The notes under the pieces are model-generated. The model saw only the letters and a list, made by a program, of their open reading frames with translations, did no database searches and was not told where the DNA came from. From positions 62,001 through 126,000 of the forward strand of contig NZ_MKZO01000010.1 in NCBI RefSeq assembly GCF_001941965.1: a DNA stretch of 64,000 bases, written 5' to 3'. This DNA is from Pseudomonas putida (GTDB lineage Bacteria > Pseudomonadota > Gammaproteobacteria > Pseudomonadales > Pseudomonadaceae). The first letter of the stretch is position 1. Every line of letters starts with the position of its first letter. Below, piece after piece: positions 1 through 11,944 of this stretch. The translations under genes and the position numbers were made by a program.

Positions 1-1
1 G

Positions 2-412
2 TACGACGCACTGTATGAAATGCTCGGCTTCGAACACGTGGCCAAGCTGATCGAGCGCCAGGTAATCGAGATCGCCCCGCTGGCCTACATGCGCGGCCGC
101 ACCCTGAACAACAGCTTCATCATCCTCGACGAAAGCCAGAACACCACGGTCGAGCAGATGAAGATGTTCCTGACCCGCATCGGTTTCGGCTCCACCGCCG
201 TGATCACCGGCGACATCACCCAGGTCGACCTGCCGCGTGGCACCAAGTCCGGCCTGGCCCATGTCATCCAGGTGCTCAAGGACGTGCCGGGCATCAGCTT
301 CACCCACTTCCAGCCGAAGGACGTGGTGCGCCATCCACTGGTACAGCGCATCGTCGAAGCCTACGAGCGTTTCGACGACCAGCAGGCCGAAGGCAACCCA
401 CGCAATGCTTGA
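2..412 (+). CDS. phoH: PhoH family ATPase (YbeZ), 3' part only
   Basis: This is the C-terminal part of a PhoH/YbeZ-type P-loop ATPase; the 5' end, including the Walker A loop, lies before the window. Visible are the Walker B-like stretch FIILDESQN and the downstream GDITQVDLP motif typical of PhoH. The family is linked to RNA metabolism and ribosome maturation, and works with the next gene, YbeY. The stop overlaps the ybeY start in ATGCTTGA, so the two are translationally coupled. The frame is open from base 2. Identification is firm; the length of the missing part is not known from this window. Confidence 0.95.
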   Translation, partial: YDALYEMLGFEHVAKLIERQVIEIAPLAYMRGRTLNNSFIILDESQNTTVEQMKMFLTRIGFGSTAVITGDITQVDLPRGTKSGLAHVIQVLKDVPGISFTHFQPKDVVRHPLVQRIVEAYERFDDQQAEGNPRNA

Positions 413-899
413 ACTGGACCTGCAGATCGCGACCGAAGCGGCCGCGCCCGACGAAGCCCTGTTCCGCCGCTGGTGCGAACTGGCCCTGCGCCAGCGCACG
501 GCGGATTCGGAAATGACCATCCGTCTGGTGGATGAAGCCGAAGGCCGCGAGCTGAATCACACCTACCGGCACAAGGACTACGCCACCAACGTCCTGTCCT
601 TCCCCGCCGACGTACCTGACGACATGCTCGATATCCCGCTGCTGGGCGATCTGGTGATCTGCGTCGCGGTGGTCGAGCGCGAGGCCGCCGAGCAAGGCAA
701 ATCCCTCGAGGCCCACTGGGCGCACCTGGTCATCCACGGCTGCCTGCACCTGCTGGGCTACGACCACATCGACGACGATGAGGCCGAGGAAATGGAAGCG
801 CTGGAACGAACGTTGCTTGCCGAACTGGGTCATCCGGACCCTTACGCCGACGACGAAGACGACACCCCACACACTGAAAACAGCAAGGATCACGAGTAA
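405..899 (+). CDS. ybeY: Endoribonuclease YbeY, 16S rRNA maturation
   Basis: YbeY is a single-strand-specific metallo-endoribonuclease needed for 16S rRNA 3'-end maturation and 70S quality control. The 164-residue product carries the zinc-binding motif [11 protein letters not shown], with His111, His115 and His121 in the H-x3-H-x5-H pattern. The frame is open further upstream, but the ATG at 405 overlaps the phoH stop and gives the usual family length. A short acidic tail after residue 140 is typical of pseudomonad copies. It belongs to the phoH-ybeY-corC-lnt operon. Confidence 0.96.
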   Translation: MLELDLQIATEAAAPDEALFRRWCELALRQRTADSEMTIRLVDEAEGRELNHTYRHKDYATNVLSFPADVPDDMLDIPLLGDLVICVAVVEREAAEQGKSLEAHWAHLVIHGCLHLLGYDHIDDDEAEEMEALERTLLAELGHPDPYADDEDDTPHTENSKDHE

Positions 900-904
900 C
901 CGCC

Positions 905-1744
905 ATGAGCGAAGATCGATCGAGCAACGGGCAGAAGTCATGGCTTGGCAAGCTGACCCAGGCTTTTGCCCATGAGCCGAAAAACCGCCAGGAGCTCCTT
1001 GAGCTGCTGCGCGAAGCCCACCAGAACAAGCTGCTCGACAGCGAAGCCCTGACCATCGTCGAAGGCGCCATCCAGGTCGCCGACCTGCAGGTCCGCGACA
1101 TCATGGTGCCGCGCTCGCAGATGATCAGCATCAAGGCCTCGCAGTCGCCGCGGGAGTTCCTGCCGGCGATCATCGACGCCGCGCACTCGCGCTATCCGGT
1201 GATCGGCGAAAGCCATGACGATGTCCTCGGCGTGCTGCTGGCCAAGGACCTGTTGCCGTTGATCCTCAAGGAGAACGGCGACAGCTTCAATATCAAGGAC
1301 CTGCTCCGCCCGGCCACCTTCGTGCCCGAGTCCAAGCGCCTCAACGTGCTGCTGCGCGAATTCCGCGCCAACCACAACCACATGGCCATCGTCATCGACG
1401 AATACGGCGGCGTGGCGGGGCTGGTGACCATCGAGGACGTGCTGGAGCAGATCGTCGGCGATATCGAGGACGAGCACGACGTCGAGGAAGACAGCTACAT
1501 CAAGCCGCTGCCCAGCGGTGACTTCCTGGTCAAGGCACTGACGCCGATCGAGAACTTCAACGAGTTCTTCGACAGCGAGTTCTCCGACGACGAGTTCGAC
1601 ACCGTTGGCGGCCTGGTCATGAGCGCCTTCGGGCACCTGCCCAAGCGCAATGAAACCACTGAAATCGGGCCTTACCGCTTCCGTATCCTCAACGCCGACA
1701 GCCGCCGGATACACTTGCTGCGCCTGACACCCGTCACCCGTTAA
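905..1744 (+). CDS. corC: CorC/HlyC family CBS-domain transporter-associated protein
   Basis: This 279-residue cytoplasmic protein belongs to the CorC/YbeX family, linked to Mg2+/Co2+ efflux. After a short N-terminal region it has two CBS modules (about 60-120, around VRDIMVPRSQM, and about 135-190, around IDEYGGVAGLVTIEDVLEQIVGDI). A CorC_HlyC C-terminal domain follows (about 200-275). It starts five bases after ybeY and ends eight bases before lnt, so it is in the same operon. No membrane DUF21 domain is present, which separates it from CorB-like proteins. Confidence 0.94.
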   Translation: MSEDRSSNGQKSWLGKLTQAFAHEPKNRQELLELLREAHQNKLLDSEALTIVEGAIQVADLQVRDIMVPRSQMISIKASQSPREFLPAIIDAAHSRYPVIGESHDDVLGVLLAKDLLPLILKENGDSFNIKDLLRPATFVPESKRLNVLLREFRANHNHMAIVIDEYGGVAGLVTIEDVLEQIVGDIEDEHDVEEDSYIKPLPSGDFLVKALTPIENFNEFFDSEFSDDEFDTVGGLVMSAFGHLPKRNETTEIGPYRFRILNADSRRIHLLRLTPVTR

Positions 1745-1752
1745 GGACAACC

Positions 1753-3270
1753 ATGCGCTGGATCACCCGCCCCGGCTGGCCCGGTAACCTGCTGGCCGTG
1801 GCGGCCGGCGCCCTGACCACTCCGGCCCTGGCCCCGTTCGACCTCTGGCCTCTGGCCCTGGTCGCCCTGGGCCTGTTCTACCTCGGCCTGCGCGAGCTGA
1901 GCCCGCGCCAGGCACTCTGGCGCGGCTGGCACTACGGCTTCGGCCTGTTCGCCGCCGGCACCTGGTGGATCTACGTCAGCATCCACGACTACGGCGGCGC
2001 CTCGGCGTTGCTGGCCGGTGGCTTGATGCTGGCCTTCTTCGCCGCCATCGCCTGGTTCTTCGCCCTGCCCGCCTGGGTCTGGGCGCGCTGGCTGCGGCGC
2101 AACGAAGCACCGCTGGCTGACGCCCTCGGCTTTGCCGCCTTGTGGCTGGGCCAGGAAGCCTTCCGTGGCTGGTTCCTCACCGGGTTCCCCTGGCTCTACG
2201 CTGGCTACAGCCAGCTCGACGGCCCCCTGGCCGGCCTTGCGCCGCTGGGTGGCATGTGGCTGATCTCCTTCACCCTGGCCCTGACCGCTGCGCTGCTGTG
2301 CAACCTGCATCGCCTGCGCCAGCGCAAGGCATTCCTGGCTGCCGGCATCGCGCTGCTGATCGGTCCATGGGCCGTCGGCCTCGCACTGAAAGGCCACGCC
2401 TGGACCGTGCCGTCCGGCGAGCCGCTGCGGGTCGCGGCAATCCAGGGCAATATCGAACAAAGCCTGAAGTGGGAACCGGACCAGTTGCGTCATCAACTGG
2501 AGCTGTACCGCGACATGAGCTTCACCAGCAAGCCGGCGGACCTGATCGTCTGGCCGGAAACCGCAGTGCCGGTGTTCAAGGACAGCGTCCAGGGCTACCT
2601 GGACATGATGAGCGGCTTTGCCGGCGACCGGCATTCGGCGCTGATCACCGGGGTACCGGTACGTCTGTTCGAGCATGGGCAACGCCGTTACTTCAACGGC
2701 ATCACCGCCATGGGTGAAGGCGACGGTACCTACCTCAAGCAGAAACTGGTGCCGTTCGGCGAATACGTACCGCTGCAGGACCTGCTACGCGGCGTGATCG
2801 AGTTCTTCGACCTGCCGATGTCCGACTTCGCCCGCGGCCCGGCCGACCAGGCGCTGCTGCAGGCCAAGGGCTACCAGTTGGCACCGTTCATCTGCTACGA
2901 AGTGGTCTATCCGGAGCTGGCCGCCAGCCTGGCGGCGCGCAGCGACATTCTGCTGACCATCAGCAACGACACCTGGTTCGGCAAGTCCATCGGCCCGCTG
3001 CAGCACCTGCAGATGGCACAGATGCGTGCGCTGGAGGCCGGACGCTGGATGATCCGCGCGACCAACAACGGGGTGACCGGGTTGATCGACCCGTTTGGCC
3101 GGGTGACGGCGCAGATCCCGCAGTTCGAGCGGGGGATTCTCTATGGTGACGTGGTGCCGATGCAGCAGTTGACGCCGTATCTGCAATGGCGTTCGTGGCC
3201 GCTGATCATCCTGTGCACCTTGCTGCTGGGCTGGGCGCTGGTTACCAGCCGGATCGCCAAGACCGTCTGA
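1753..3270 (+). CDS. lnt: Apolipoprotein N-acyltransferase
   Basis: Lnt performs the last step of lipoprotein maturation in the inner membrane: it transfers an acyl chain from a phospholipid to the amino group of the lipidated N-terminal cysteine. The 505-residue protein has several N-terminal membrane segments (to about residue 210), a periplasmic carbon-nitrogen hydrolase domain, and a last membrane helix near the C-terminus. The catalytic triad is visible as Glu269 (WPETAVP), Lys331 (KLVPFGEY) and Cys381 (ICYEVVYP). It is the last gene of the phoH operon; a REP pair follows. Confidence 0.97.
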   Translation: MRWITRPGWPGNLLAVAAGALTTPALAPFDLWPLALVALGLFYLGLRELSPRQALWRGWHYGFGLFAAGTWWIYVSIHDYGGASALLAGGLMLAFFAAIAWFFALPAWVWARWLRRNEAPLADALGFAALWLGQEAFRGWFLTGFPWLYAGYSQLDGPLAGLAPLGGMWLISFTLALTAALLCNLHRLRQRKAFLAAGIALLIGPWAVGLALKGHAWTVPSGEPLRVAAIQGNIEQSLKWEPDQLRHQLELYRDMSFTSKPADLIVWPETAVPVFKDSVQGYLDMMSGFAGDRHSALITGVPVRLFEHGQRRYFNGITAMGEGDGTYLKQKLVPFGEYVPLQDLLRGVIEFFDLPMSDFARGPADQALLQAKGYQLAPFICYEVVYPELAASLAARSDILLTISNDTWFGKSIGPLQHLQMAQMRALEAGRWMIRATNNGVTGLIDPFGRVTAQIPQFERGILYGDVVPMQQLTPYLQWRSWPLIILCTLLLGWALVTSRIAKTV

Positions 3271-3287
3271 TTTGGAGTGTTGCTAAT

Positions 3288-3373
3288 GGCCTCATCGCCG
3301 GCAACGCCGGCTCCCACAGGTATCGCGTACACCGCAGAAACCTGTGGGAGCTGGCGTTGCCAGCGATGAGGCC
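3288..3373. repeat. REP pair (palindromic extragenic repeat)
   Basis: Two inverted copies of the Pseudomonas REP core face each other. GGCCTCATCGCCGGCAACGC is at the left, and its near-complement ending GCCAGCGATGAGGCC is at the right, with the CTCCCACAGG/CCTGTGGGAG arms inside. It lies between the convergent lnt and ElyC-like genes and could fold into a long stem at the end of either transcript. Confidence 0.85.
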
Positions 3374-3385
3374 CTCAGCTACAGC

Positions 3386-4147
3386 TCAATAGAAAAGCCG
3401 ATAACCGATCAACCCGGCCACCTCATTGAACAGCTGGCCGTTCTGCCACACCGCCTTGCTATCCGGCACCCAGCCGCCGAACGGCCGTCCGTTGTCGATG
3501 CCCATGAACCCCACCGGCGCCCCCACCACTTCGAAGCCGGCCCGCTGGAAACTCCACACCGAGCGCTGCATATGCCAGGCCTGGGTCACCACCACCACCC
3601 GCCTGACGCCTTGTGGCAGAAGGATCGCCGCGCTCAGTTCGGCGTTTTCCCAGGTGGTGCGGCTCTCCTCTTCCAGCCAACGCACTGGCACTCCGAAATC
3701 GCGCTGCAACGAGTCCGCCATCAACCGCGCCTCGCTCGGCGGCGAGCCGTAGTGCAGACCACCGCTCGTCAATAGCGGCAGCCCCGAAGCCTTGGCCAAC
3801 TGCGCCGCATAGCGCATGCGCTCCAGGACCACGCCGGTCGGCTGGTCCTGCCCGCCCCAGGCCGGATCACCGCGCTCACGCCCCGCCCCCAGGACAACGA
3901 TCGCATCTGCCCGCCCGGCCAACCCCGCCCACTCGCTCACCGCCAGGGGCGGCACGGTCTCGATTCGTCCGGCCAGATGCTGCATCACCACCGGCAGGCT
4001 CATCAGCCACAACCCGCCCAGCCCGCCGATAAAGCACAAGCGCGCCGTGCGCGGCCACGATGTGCGCAACCACCAGGCCACGAGCAGCAAAAGCAGCAGC
4101 ACACCTGGCGGCATCAACCATTGCTTGATGAAAAAGCGAAGCGGCAT
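3386..4147 (-). CDS. YdcF/ElyC family (DUF218) inner-membrane protein
   Basis: The 253-residue product has two hydrophobic N-terminal segments (about 8-27 and 38-55) and a DUF218 domain. Its characteristic stretches are DAIVVLGAG, LLTSGG, EEESRTTWENAE and VVVTQAWHMQRS. ElyC/SanA-type DUF218 proteins are tied to envelope integrity and use of the undecaprenyl-phosphate carrier; the exact role here is inferred. The start at 4147 (MPLRFF) has an AGGGAG ribosome site, whereas the frame is open 31 codons further with no good site. The neighbour lnt and the later wall genes suit an envelope role. Confidence 0.85.
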   Translation of the reverse strand: MPLRFFIKQWLMPPGVLLLLLLVAWWLRTSWPRTARLCFIGGLGGLWLMSLPVVMQHLAGRIETVPPLAVSEWAGLAGRADAIVVLGAGRERGDPAWGGQDQPTGVVLERMRYAAQLAKASGLPLLTSGGLHYGSPPSEARLMADSLQRDFGVPVRWLEEESRTTWENAELSAAILLPQGVRRVVVVTQAWHMQRSVWSFQRAGFEVVGAPVGFMGIDNGRPFGGWVPDSKAVWQNGQLFNEVAGLIGYRLFY

Positions 4148-4180
4148 TGGGCATCTCCCTGAAAGTGCCGCAAGCCTAAT

Positions 4181-4210
4181 GAAAAACGGCGCCTGGCAAA
4201 ACCAGGCGCC
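4181..4210 (-). terminator. Intrinsic terminator of the 4271-4588 gene
   Basis: Perfect 9-bp stem GGCGCCTGG/CCAGGCGCC with a 5-base loop (4188-4210). Read on the minus strand it is followed by GTTTTTC. It lies downstream of the minus-strand gene at 4271-4588 and separates it from the ElyC-like gene. Confidence 0.85.
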
Positions 4211-4270
4211 GGTCAGAGACGAGAATCCCGCGTGGCGCACTCCATCCTGCGCCGTTGATATCCCGAACGA

Positions 4271-7432
<3,162 letters not shown>

Positions 7433-7496
7433 CAGGATCGGGCGCCTTGCGGGGCGCCCGTACAGATATCCCCAAAGGTTTCCAGGGAGCAACAAG

Positions 7497-8102
7497 ATGA
7501 TCAAACGCAATCTGCTGGTGATGGGCCTGGCCGTAATGCTCAGCGCCTGCGGTTTCCACCTGCGCGGTACCGGTAGCAACGAGCTGGCGATCAAGGAGCT
7601 CGAAGTCAGCGCGCGCAACGCTTATGGCGAGACGGTCACCCAACTGCGCGACGTTCTGAAGAACAGCGGCGTCAACGTCCATAGCGGCGCACCGTACAGG
7701 TTGGTTCTGACCAACGAGGCCGAAACCCAGCGTGCAGCCAGTTATGCCGGCAGCGGCCGCTCGGTGGAGTACGAACTGCAAACCCAATTGAGCTACGACA
7801 TCCAGGGCCGCAACAACACCGTCCTGCTGAGCGACAAGCTCGAAGTGCAGAAGGTCTACCTGTATGACGGCAACAACATCACAGGCTCCGGCCAGGAGTC
7901 CGGACAGATTCGCAAGGAAATGCGCCGCGAACTGGTACAACGGATGATCCTGCGCCTGCAGCAACTGACGCCTGCCCAACTGGATGAACTGCAAGCCAAG
8001 GCTGACGACCGCGCCAAAGCCGAAGCGGCGGCACTGGAAGCCGCCCAACGTGCCCAGGATGCCCAGCCACAGCAATCGCCGCTGGAAATTCCGGCCAACT
8101 GA
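7497..8102 (+). CDS. lptE: LPS-assembly lipoprotein LptE
   Basis: LptE is the outer-membrane lipoprotein that plugs and assembles LptD for lipopolysaccharide insertion. The 201-residue product has a lipoprotein signal ending LSAC (Cys18), followed by the family motif GFHLRG. The C-terminal 40 residues are rich in Ala, Gln and Lys, an extension common in pseudomonad copies. It follows leuS by 64 bases, in the usual leuS-lptE-holA order. Confidence 0.95.
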   Translation: MIKRNLLVMGLAVMLSACGFHLRGTGSNELAIKELEVSARNAYGETVTQLRDVLKNSGVNVHSGAPYRLVLTNEAETQRAASYAGSGRSVEYELQTQLSYDIQGRNNTVLLSDKLEVQKVYLYDGNNITGSGQESGQIRKEMRRELVQRMILRLQQLTPAQLDELQAKADDRAKAEAAALEAAQRAQDAQPQQSPLEIPAN

Positions 8103-8110
8103 GAGCGGAC

Positions 8111-8128
8111 GGGGCGCTTCGGCGCCCC
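8111..8128 (+). promoter_or_regulatory. UUCG-capped hairpin between lptE and holA
   Basis: Perfect 7-bp stem GGGGCGC/GCGCCCC closed by a TTCG loop, nine bases after the lptE stop and followed by ACTTCTTTATG, where the ATG is the holA start. The T-run is poor, so it may be an mRNA-stabilising end or a weak attenuator rather than a full terminator. Confidence 0.5.
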
Positions 8129-8137
8129 GACTTCTTT

Positions 8138-9175
8138 ATGAAACTTGCCCCCGCCCAACTCAACAAACACCTGCAAGGCGCCCTTGCCCCGGTCTACGTG
8201 GTCAGCGGCGACGATCCGCTGCTGTGCCAGGAAGCCGCCGATTCCATTCGCCTGGCCGCACGCCAGCAGGGCTTCGACGAGCGCCAGGTATTCAGCGCCG
8301 ACGCCAACTTCGACTGGGGCACCCTGCTCCAGGCCGGTGCCAGCCTTTCCTTGTTCGCCCAGAAACGCGTGCTGGAGCTGCGCCTGCCCTCCGGCAAGCC
8401 CGGCGATAAAGGCGCCGCAGCGCTGATCGAATATTGCTCGCGCCCCGCTGACGACACCCTGCTGCTGGTCAGCCTGCCCAAGCTTGATGGCAGCGCGCAG
8501 AAAACCAAGTGGGGCAAGGCGCTGATCGATGGCCAGCAGGTCCAGTTCATCCAGATCTGGCCCGTGGATACCCAGCAACTGCCGCAATGGATCAACCAGC
8601 GCCTGGCCCAGGCCGGGCTCTCTGCGCAACGCGACGCTGTAGAGCTGATCGCGGCGCGGGTCGAGGGCAACCTGCTGGCGGCCGCCCAGGAAATCGAAAA
8701 GCTCAAGCTGCTGGCCGACGGCAACACCATCACCGTCGAAACCGTGCAGGGTGCCGTGGCGGACAGCGCGCGCTTCGATGTCTTCGGCCTGGTAGACGCC
8801 GTGCTCAATGGCGAAGCGGCCCATGCCCTGCGCATGCTCGAAGGCCTGCGCGGCGAAGGCGTCGAGCCACCGGTGATCCTCTGGGCCCTGGCCCGGGAGC
8901 TGCGGGTGCTGACCGGCCTGGCCCAGCAATTCAGCCAGGGCGTGCCACTGGACAAGGCCTTCAGCCAGGCCAAGCCACCGGTGTGGGACAAACGCCGCCC
9001 GCTGATGAGCAAGGCCCTGCAGCGCCATTCGGCACAACGCTGGGGCCAGTTGCTGTTCGACGCCCAGCGCATCGATGCGCAGATCAAGGGCCAGGCCCAG
9101 GGGTCGCCATGGACCAGCCTGACCCGCCTGTCGCTGCTGATGGCCGGCCAGCGCCTGGCGTTGCCGGCGGAGTGA
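8138..9175 (+). CDS. holA: DNA polymerase III subunit delta
   Basis: HolA is the clamp-loader delta subunit that opens the beta clamp. The 345-residue product has the expected layout: an N-terminal AAA-like region (VYVVSGDDPLLCQEA near residue 20), a helical lid region, and a C-terminal collar helix bundle ending LSLLMAGQRLALP. The start ATG has no clear Shine-Dalgarno sequence; a stable hairpin stands ten bases before it. It follows lptE as in other pseudomonads. Confidence 0.95.
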   Translation: MKLAPAQLNKHLQGALAPVYVVSGDDPLLCQEAADSIRLAARQQGFDERQVFSADANFDWGTLLQAGASLSLFAQKRVLELRLPSGKPGDKGAAALIEYCSRPADDTLLLVSLPKLDGSAQKTKWGKALIDGQQVQFIQIWPVDTQQLPQWINQRLAQAGLSAQRDAVELIAARVEGNLLAAAQEIEKLKLLADGNTITVETVQGAVADSARFDVFGLVDAVLNGEAAHALRMLEGLRGEGVEPPVILWALARELRVLTGLAQQFSQGVPLDKAFSQAKPPVWDKRRPLMSKALQRHSAQRWGQLLFDAQRIDAQIKGQAQGSPWTSLTRLSLLMAGQRLALPAE

Positions 9176-9249
9176 GGGACCGACGGTCTTGCAGTGGACG
9201 CACAGCAGTCCTATAGTGCGCGCGAATCCACCCAGGCAGGATCCCCGCC

Positions 9250-9414
9250 ATGAGCAAGAAACCGGCAAAGTCCCGGCCCAACAAGGCCAAATCCATCGTC
9301 GCCCAGCCCCTGTTCCGTTGCCGTCAGGAACGAGCGGAAAAGGGCAAAGGCAGCTACCGCCGCGAAGCCTTCCAATCGAGAGATTGGGAGGCTTCTTCCT
9401 TTATGGCTGCATGA
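9250..9414 (+). CDS. arfA: Alternative ribosome-rescue factor A
   Basis: This 54-residue gene encodes ArfA, which recruits release factor 2 to ribosomes stalled on non-stop mRNA when tmRNA is lacking. The family core is plain: PLFRCRQERAEKGKGSYRRE, close to the E. coli segment PLFRQRVEKNKKGKGSY, followed by RDWEAS. The N-terminus is lysine-rich. A 14-bp hairpin lies within the last 17 codons (separate entry), matching the known design in which arfA mRNA is itself cut or terminated to give a non-stop message. It sits between holA and the lytic transglycosylase gene on the same strand. Confidence 0.9.
   Translation: MSKKPAKSRPNKAKSIVAQPLFRCRQERAEKGKGSYRREAFQSRDWEASSFMAA
9364..9402 (+). promoter_or_regulatory. 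Intragenic hairpin in arfA (terminator or RNase III site)
   Basis: Arms 9364-9377 (GAAGCCTTCCAATC) and 9382-9395 (GATTGGGAGGCTTC) pair over 14 bp with one G-U pair around a GAGA loop. TTCCTTT follows, all before the arfA stop at 9412. In E. coli, arfA transcripts are truncated at such a structure, which places ArfA synthesis under tmRNA control. Here the same role is inferred from position and structure. Confidence 0.8.
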
Positions 9415-9477
9415 AAAGGCAGGAAAACCGCAGGCATGATATGGTCGTCACCTGACCCGTATTACCTGGATTAGTGC

Positions 9478-10788
9478 ATGCCTTTCCGCCTTCCCCGCCG
9501 TCGGCAATTCCGCCAGTTGAGCGCCGCTTCCAGCCTCGTCCTGCTCGTTGCCTGCGCCGAACACCCTACCGCCGCCGATGCCCTGCCCATCGCGCCGGTG
9601 CAGCCAGCGCCAGTCCTCACCCAGGCCACCCCGGCCGCCGATATCGAAATCCTGCCGCAGCAGACCTTCGCCCAATGGCAGGCCAACTTCCGTCAGCAAG
9701 CCCTGCAGGCCGGTGTCTCGGCCAGCCTGTTCGACCGCGTGTTCGCCGGCATCACTCCGGACATGGATGTGATCAAGGCCGACCGCAGCCAGCCTGAATT
9801 TACCCGGCCAGTCTGGGAATACCTCGAGGGCGCCCTGTCGCCGGTGCGTGTGCGCAATGGCAAAGCCCTGCTGGCTCAAAACAGCGAATTGCTGGGGCGT
9901 ATCGAACAGCGCTATGGCGTTGAACGGGACGTACTGGTGTCGGTGTGGGGCATGGAAAGCAACTTCGGCCAGTTCCAGGGCAACAAGTCGGTGATCCGCT
10001 CCCTGGCGACCCTGGCCTATGAAGGCCGCCGCCCCGTGTTTGCCCAGGAGCAGTTGCTGGCCGCGCTGAAGATCCTGCAGAACGGCGACATCGCTCCCGA
10101 GGCCATGCGTGGCTCCTGGGCCGGCGCGATGGGCCAGACCCAGTTCATTCCCACCACCTACGACACGCATGCGGTGGACTTCGATGGCGATGGCCGCCGC
10201 GATATCTGGAACAGCTCAGCCGACGCCCTCGCCTCCACTGCCCATTACCTGCAGAGTTCGGGGTGGAAGCGTGGCGAGCCGTGGGGCTTCGAGGTCACCG
10301 TGCCGAGCGGCTTCGACTACTGGATCGCCGATGGCGCGCAGCGCAAGACCGTTGCCGAATGGCTGCGCCTGGGCGTGCAACTGCCGGCGGGTGCCCGTGT
10401 CCCGGCCGGCAGCGAACAACTTTCCGCTGCCCTGCTGTTGCCCGCGGGCTACCGTGGCCCGGCGTTCCTGGTGCTGGACAACTTCCGCGCCATTCTCAAG
10501 TACAACAACTCGTCAGCCTACGCCCTGGCGGTCAGCCTGCTGAGCGAGCGCTTCGAGGGCTCGGGCTTCATTCGTGGTGCCTGGCCCAAGGATGACCTGC
10601 CGCTGAGCCGCAGCGAGCGGATCGAGCTGCAGGAGCTGCTCAATGCCAGCGGGCACGAGGCGGGGAATGCAGACGGGATCATTGGCGCCAATACCCGCAA
10701 GGCGATTCGCAATGCCCAGCAACAGCGGGGCTGGCCGGCGGATGGATATCCGACCCATAAGCTGCTGGATAGCCTCAAGACTCGCTGA
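9478..10788 (+). CDS. Lytic murein transglycosylase lipoprotein (MltB-type, with peptidoglycan-binding domain)
   Basis: The product (436 residues) cleaves the MurNAc-GlcNAc bond of peptidoglycan with 1,6-anhydro ring formation. A lipoprotein signal ends LVAC (Cys26). The SLT_2/MltB fold covers about 55-355, with catalytic Glu160 in WGMESNFGQF and the family stretches GAMGQTQFIPTTY and DFDGDGRRDIW. A PG_binding_1 domain (about 370-432) follows. It is distinct from the shorter mltB homologue at 15248-16258. It probably matches P. aeruginosa PA3992 by order. Confidence 0.92.
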   Translation: MPFRLPRRRQFRQLSAASSLVLLVACAEHPTAADALPIAPVQPAPVLTQATPAADIEILPQQTFAQWQANFRQQALQAGVSASLFDRVFAGITPDMDVIKADRSQPEFTRPVWEYLEGALSPVRVRNGKALLAQNSELLGRIEQRYGVERDVLVSVWGMESNFGQFQGNKSVIRSLATLAYEGRRPVFAQEQLLAALKILQNGDIAPEAMRGSWAGAMGQTQFIPTTYDTHAVDFDGDGRRDIWNSSADALASTAHYLQSSGWKRGEPWGFEVTVPSGFDYWIADGAQRKTVAEWLRLGVQLPAGARVPAGSEQLSAALLLPAGYRGPAFLVLDNFRAILKYNNSSAYALAVSLLSERFEGSGFIRGAWPKDDLPLSRSERIELQELLNASGHEAGNADGIIGANTRKAIRNAQQQRGWPADGYPTHKLLDSLKTR

Positions 10789-10797
10789 GCTCTCCCG

Positions 10798-10880
10798 GGC
10801 CCTATCGCTGGCAAGCCAGCTCCCACAAGGATTGCGTGCACCGCGGTCCCTGTGGGAGCTGGCTTGCCAGCGATGAGGCC
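10798..10880. repeat. REP pair
   Basis: Inverted copies of the REP core: CTATCGCTGGCAAGCCAGC at the left and its mirror GCTGGCTTGCCAGCGATGAG at the right, between convergent genes and directly before the bidirectional terminator. Confidence 0.85.
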
Positions 10881-10892
10881 CGAACAGACAAC

Positions 10893-10930
10893 AAAAAGCC
10901 CCCGGACCTTCACAGGTACGGGGGCTTTTT
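10893..10930. terminator. Bidirectional intrinsic terminator
   Basis: AAAAAGCCCCCG ... CGGGGGCTTTTT flanks a 14-base loop. A-run and T-run on opposite sides let it stop both the + transglycosylase transcript and the minus lipA operon. Confidence 0.9.
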
Positions 10931-10943
10931 CATGGCCGCGCGA

Positions 10944-11942
10944 TCAGAGCTTGATCTTGGCCTCGTGCGCCTGCTGGTCAGCATGGTACGAGGAACGTAC
11001 CAGCGGGCCGGAAGCGACGTTCTTGAAGCCCATCTTGTAGCCTTCCTCGGCGAACCAGGCGAAGGTGTCCGGGTGCACGAAACGCTGCACCGGCAGGTGG
11101 CTGCGCGATGGTTGCAGGTACTGGCCGAGGGTCAGCATGTCGATGTTGTGCTCGCGCATGCGCTGCATCACCTCGATCACTTCCTCGTCGGTCTCGCCCA
11201 GGCCCAGCATCAGGCCGGACTTGGTCGGTACGTGCGGTACCAGCTCCTTGAACTTCTCCAGCAGGGTCAGCGACCACTGGTAGTCCGAACCCGGACGCGC
11301 GGCCTTGTACAGGCGCGGTACGGTTTCCAGGTTGTGGTTGAACACATCCGGCGGCTCCTGGGCAGTGATGGCCAGGGCCACGTCCATGCGGCCACGGTAG
11401 TCAGGCACCAGGGTTTCCAGCTGGACGCCCGGGGACAGCGCGCGGATCTCGCGGATGCAGTCGGCAAAGTGCTGGGCACCGCCGTCACGCAGGTCGTCGC
11501 GGTCCACCGAGGTGATCACCACGTACTTCAGGCGCAGGTCGGCGATGGCCACCGCCAGGTTCTTCGGCTCGTCGACGTCCAGGGGCTTCGGACGGCCGTG
11601 GCCGACGTCGCAGAACGGGCAGCGACGGGTGCAGATGTCGCCCATGATCATGAAGGTCGCGGTACCGCCGGAGAAGCACTCGCCCAGGTTCGGGCAGGAG
11701 GCTTCTTCGCAGACGCTGTGCAGCTTGTGCTTGCGCAGCAGTTGCTTGATCCGGTCGACTTCCGGGGAAACCGGGATGCGCACGCGGATCCAGTCAGGCT
11801 TCTTCGGCAGTTCTTCGGTAGGAATGATCTTCACCGGGATGCGCGCAACCTTTTCGGCGCCACGCAGCTTCACACCGGCTTCAACCTTCGGCCGGGGGGC
11901 CGGGGTGGCGGTGCTTTGCACCGGCTCTTGCACAATAGTCAT
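10944..11942 (-). CDS. lipA: Lipoyl synthase
   Basis: LipA is a radical-SAM enzyme that inserts two sulfurs into octanoyl groups on lipoyl domains. The 332-residue product has both iron-sulfur motifs: auxiliary cluster Cys78, Cys83, Cys89 ([13 protein letters not shown]), and SAM cluster Cys104, Cys108, Cys111 (CTRRCPFC). The conserved C-terminal RSSYHADQQ supplies the third-ligand Ser region. It lies two bases after lipB, so the two lipoylation steps share a transcript that ends at the shared terminator. Confidence 0.97.
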   Translation of the reverse strand: MTIVQEPVQSTATPAPRPKVEAGVKLRGAEKVARIPVKIIPTEELPKKPDWIRVRIPVSPEVDRIKQLLRKHKLHSVCEEASCPNLGECFSGGTATFMIMGDICTRRCPFCDVGHGRPKPLDVDEPKNLAVAIADLRLKYVVITSVDRDDLRDGGAQHFADCIREIRALSPGVQLETLVPDYRGRMDVALAITAQEPPDVFNHNLETVPRLYKAARPGSDYQWSLTLLEKFKELVPHVPTKSGLMLGLGETDEEVIEVMQRMREHNIDMLTLGQYLQPSRSHLPVQRFVHPDTFAWFAEEGYKMGFKNVASGPLVRSSYHADQQAHEAKIKL

Positions 11943-11944
11943 AT

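Noticed and set aside
7439..7461. GC-rich hairpin after leuS as an intrinsic terminator
   Set aside because: GGGCGCC-TTGC-GGGGCGCCC has no T-run, and lptE follows closely on the same strand; probably only a stable mRNA structure.
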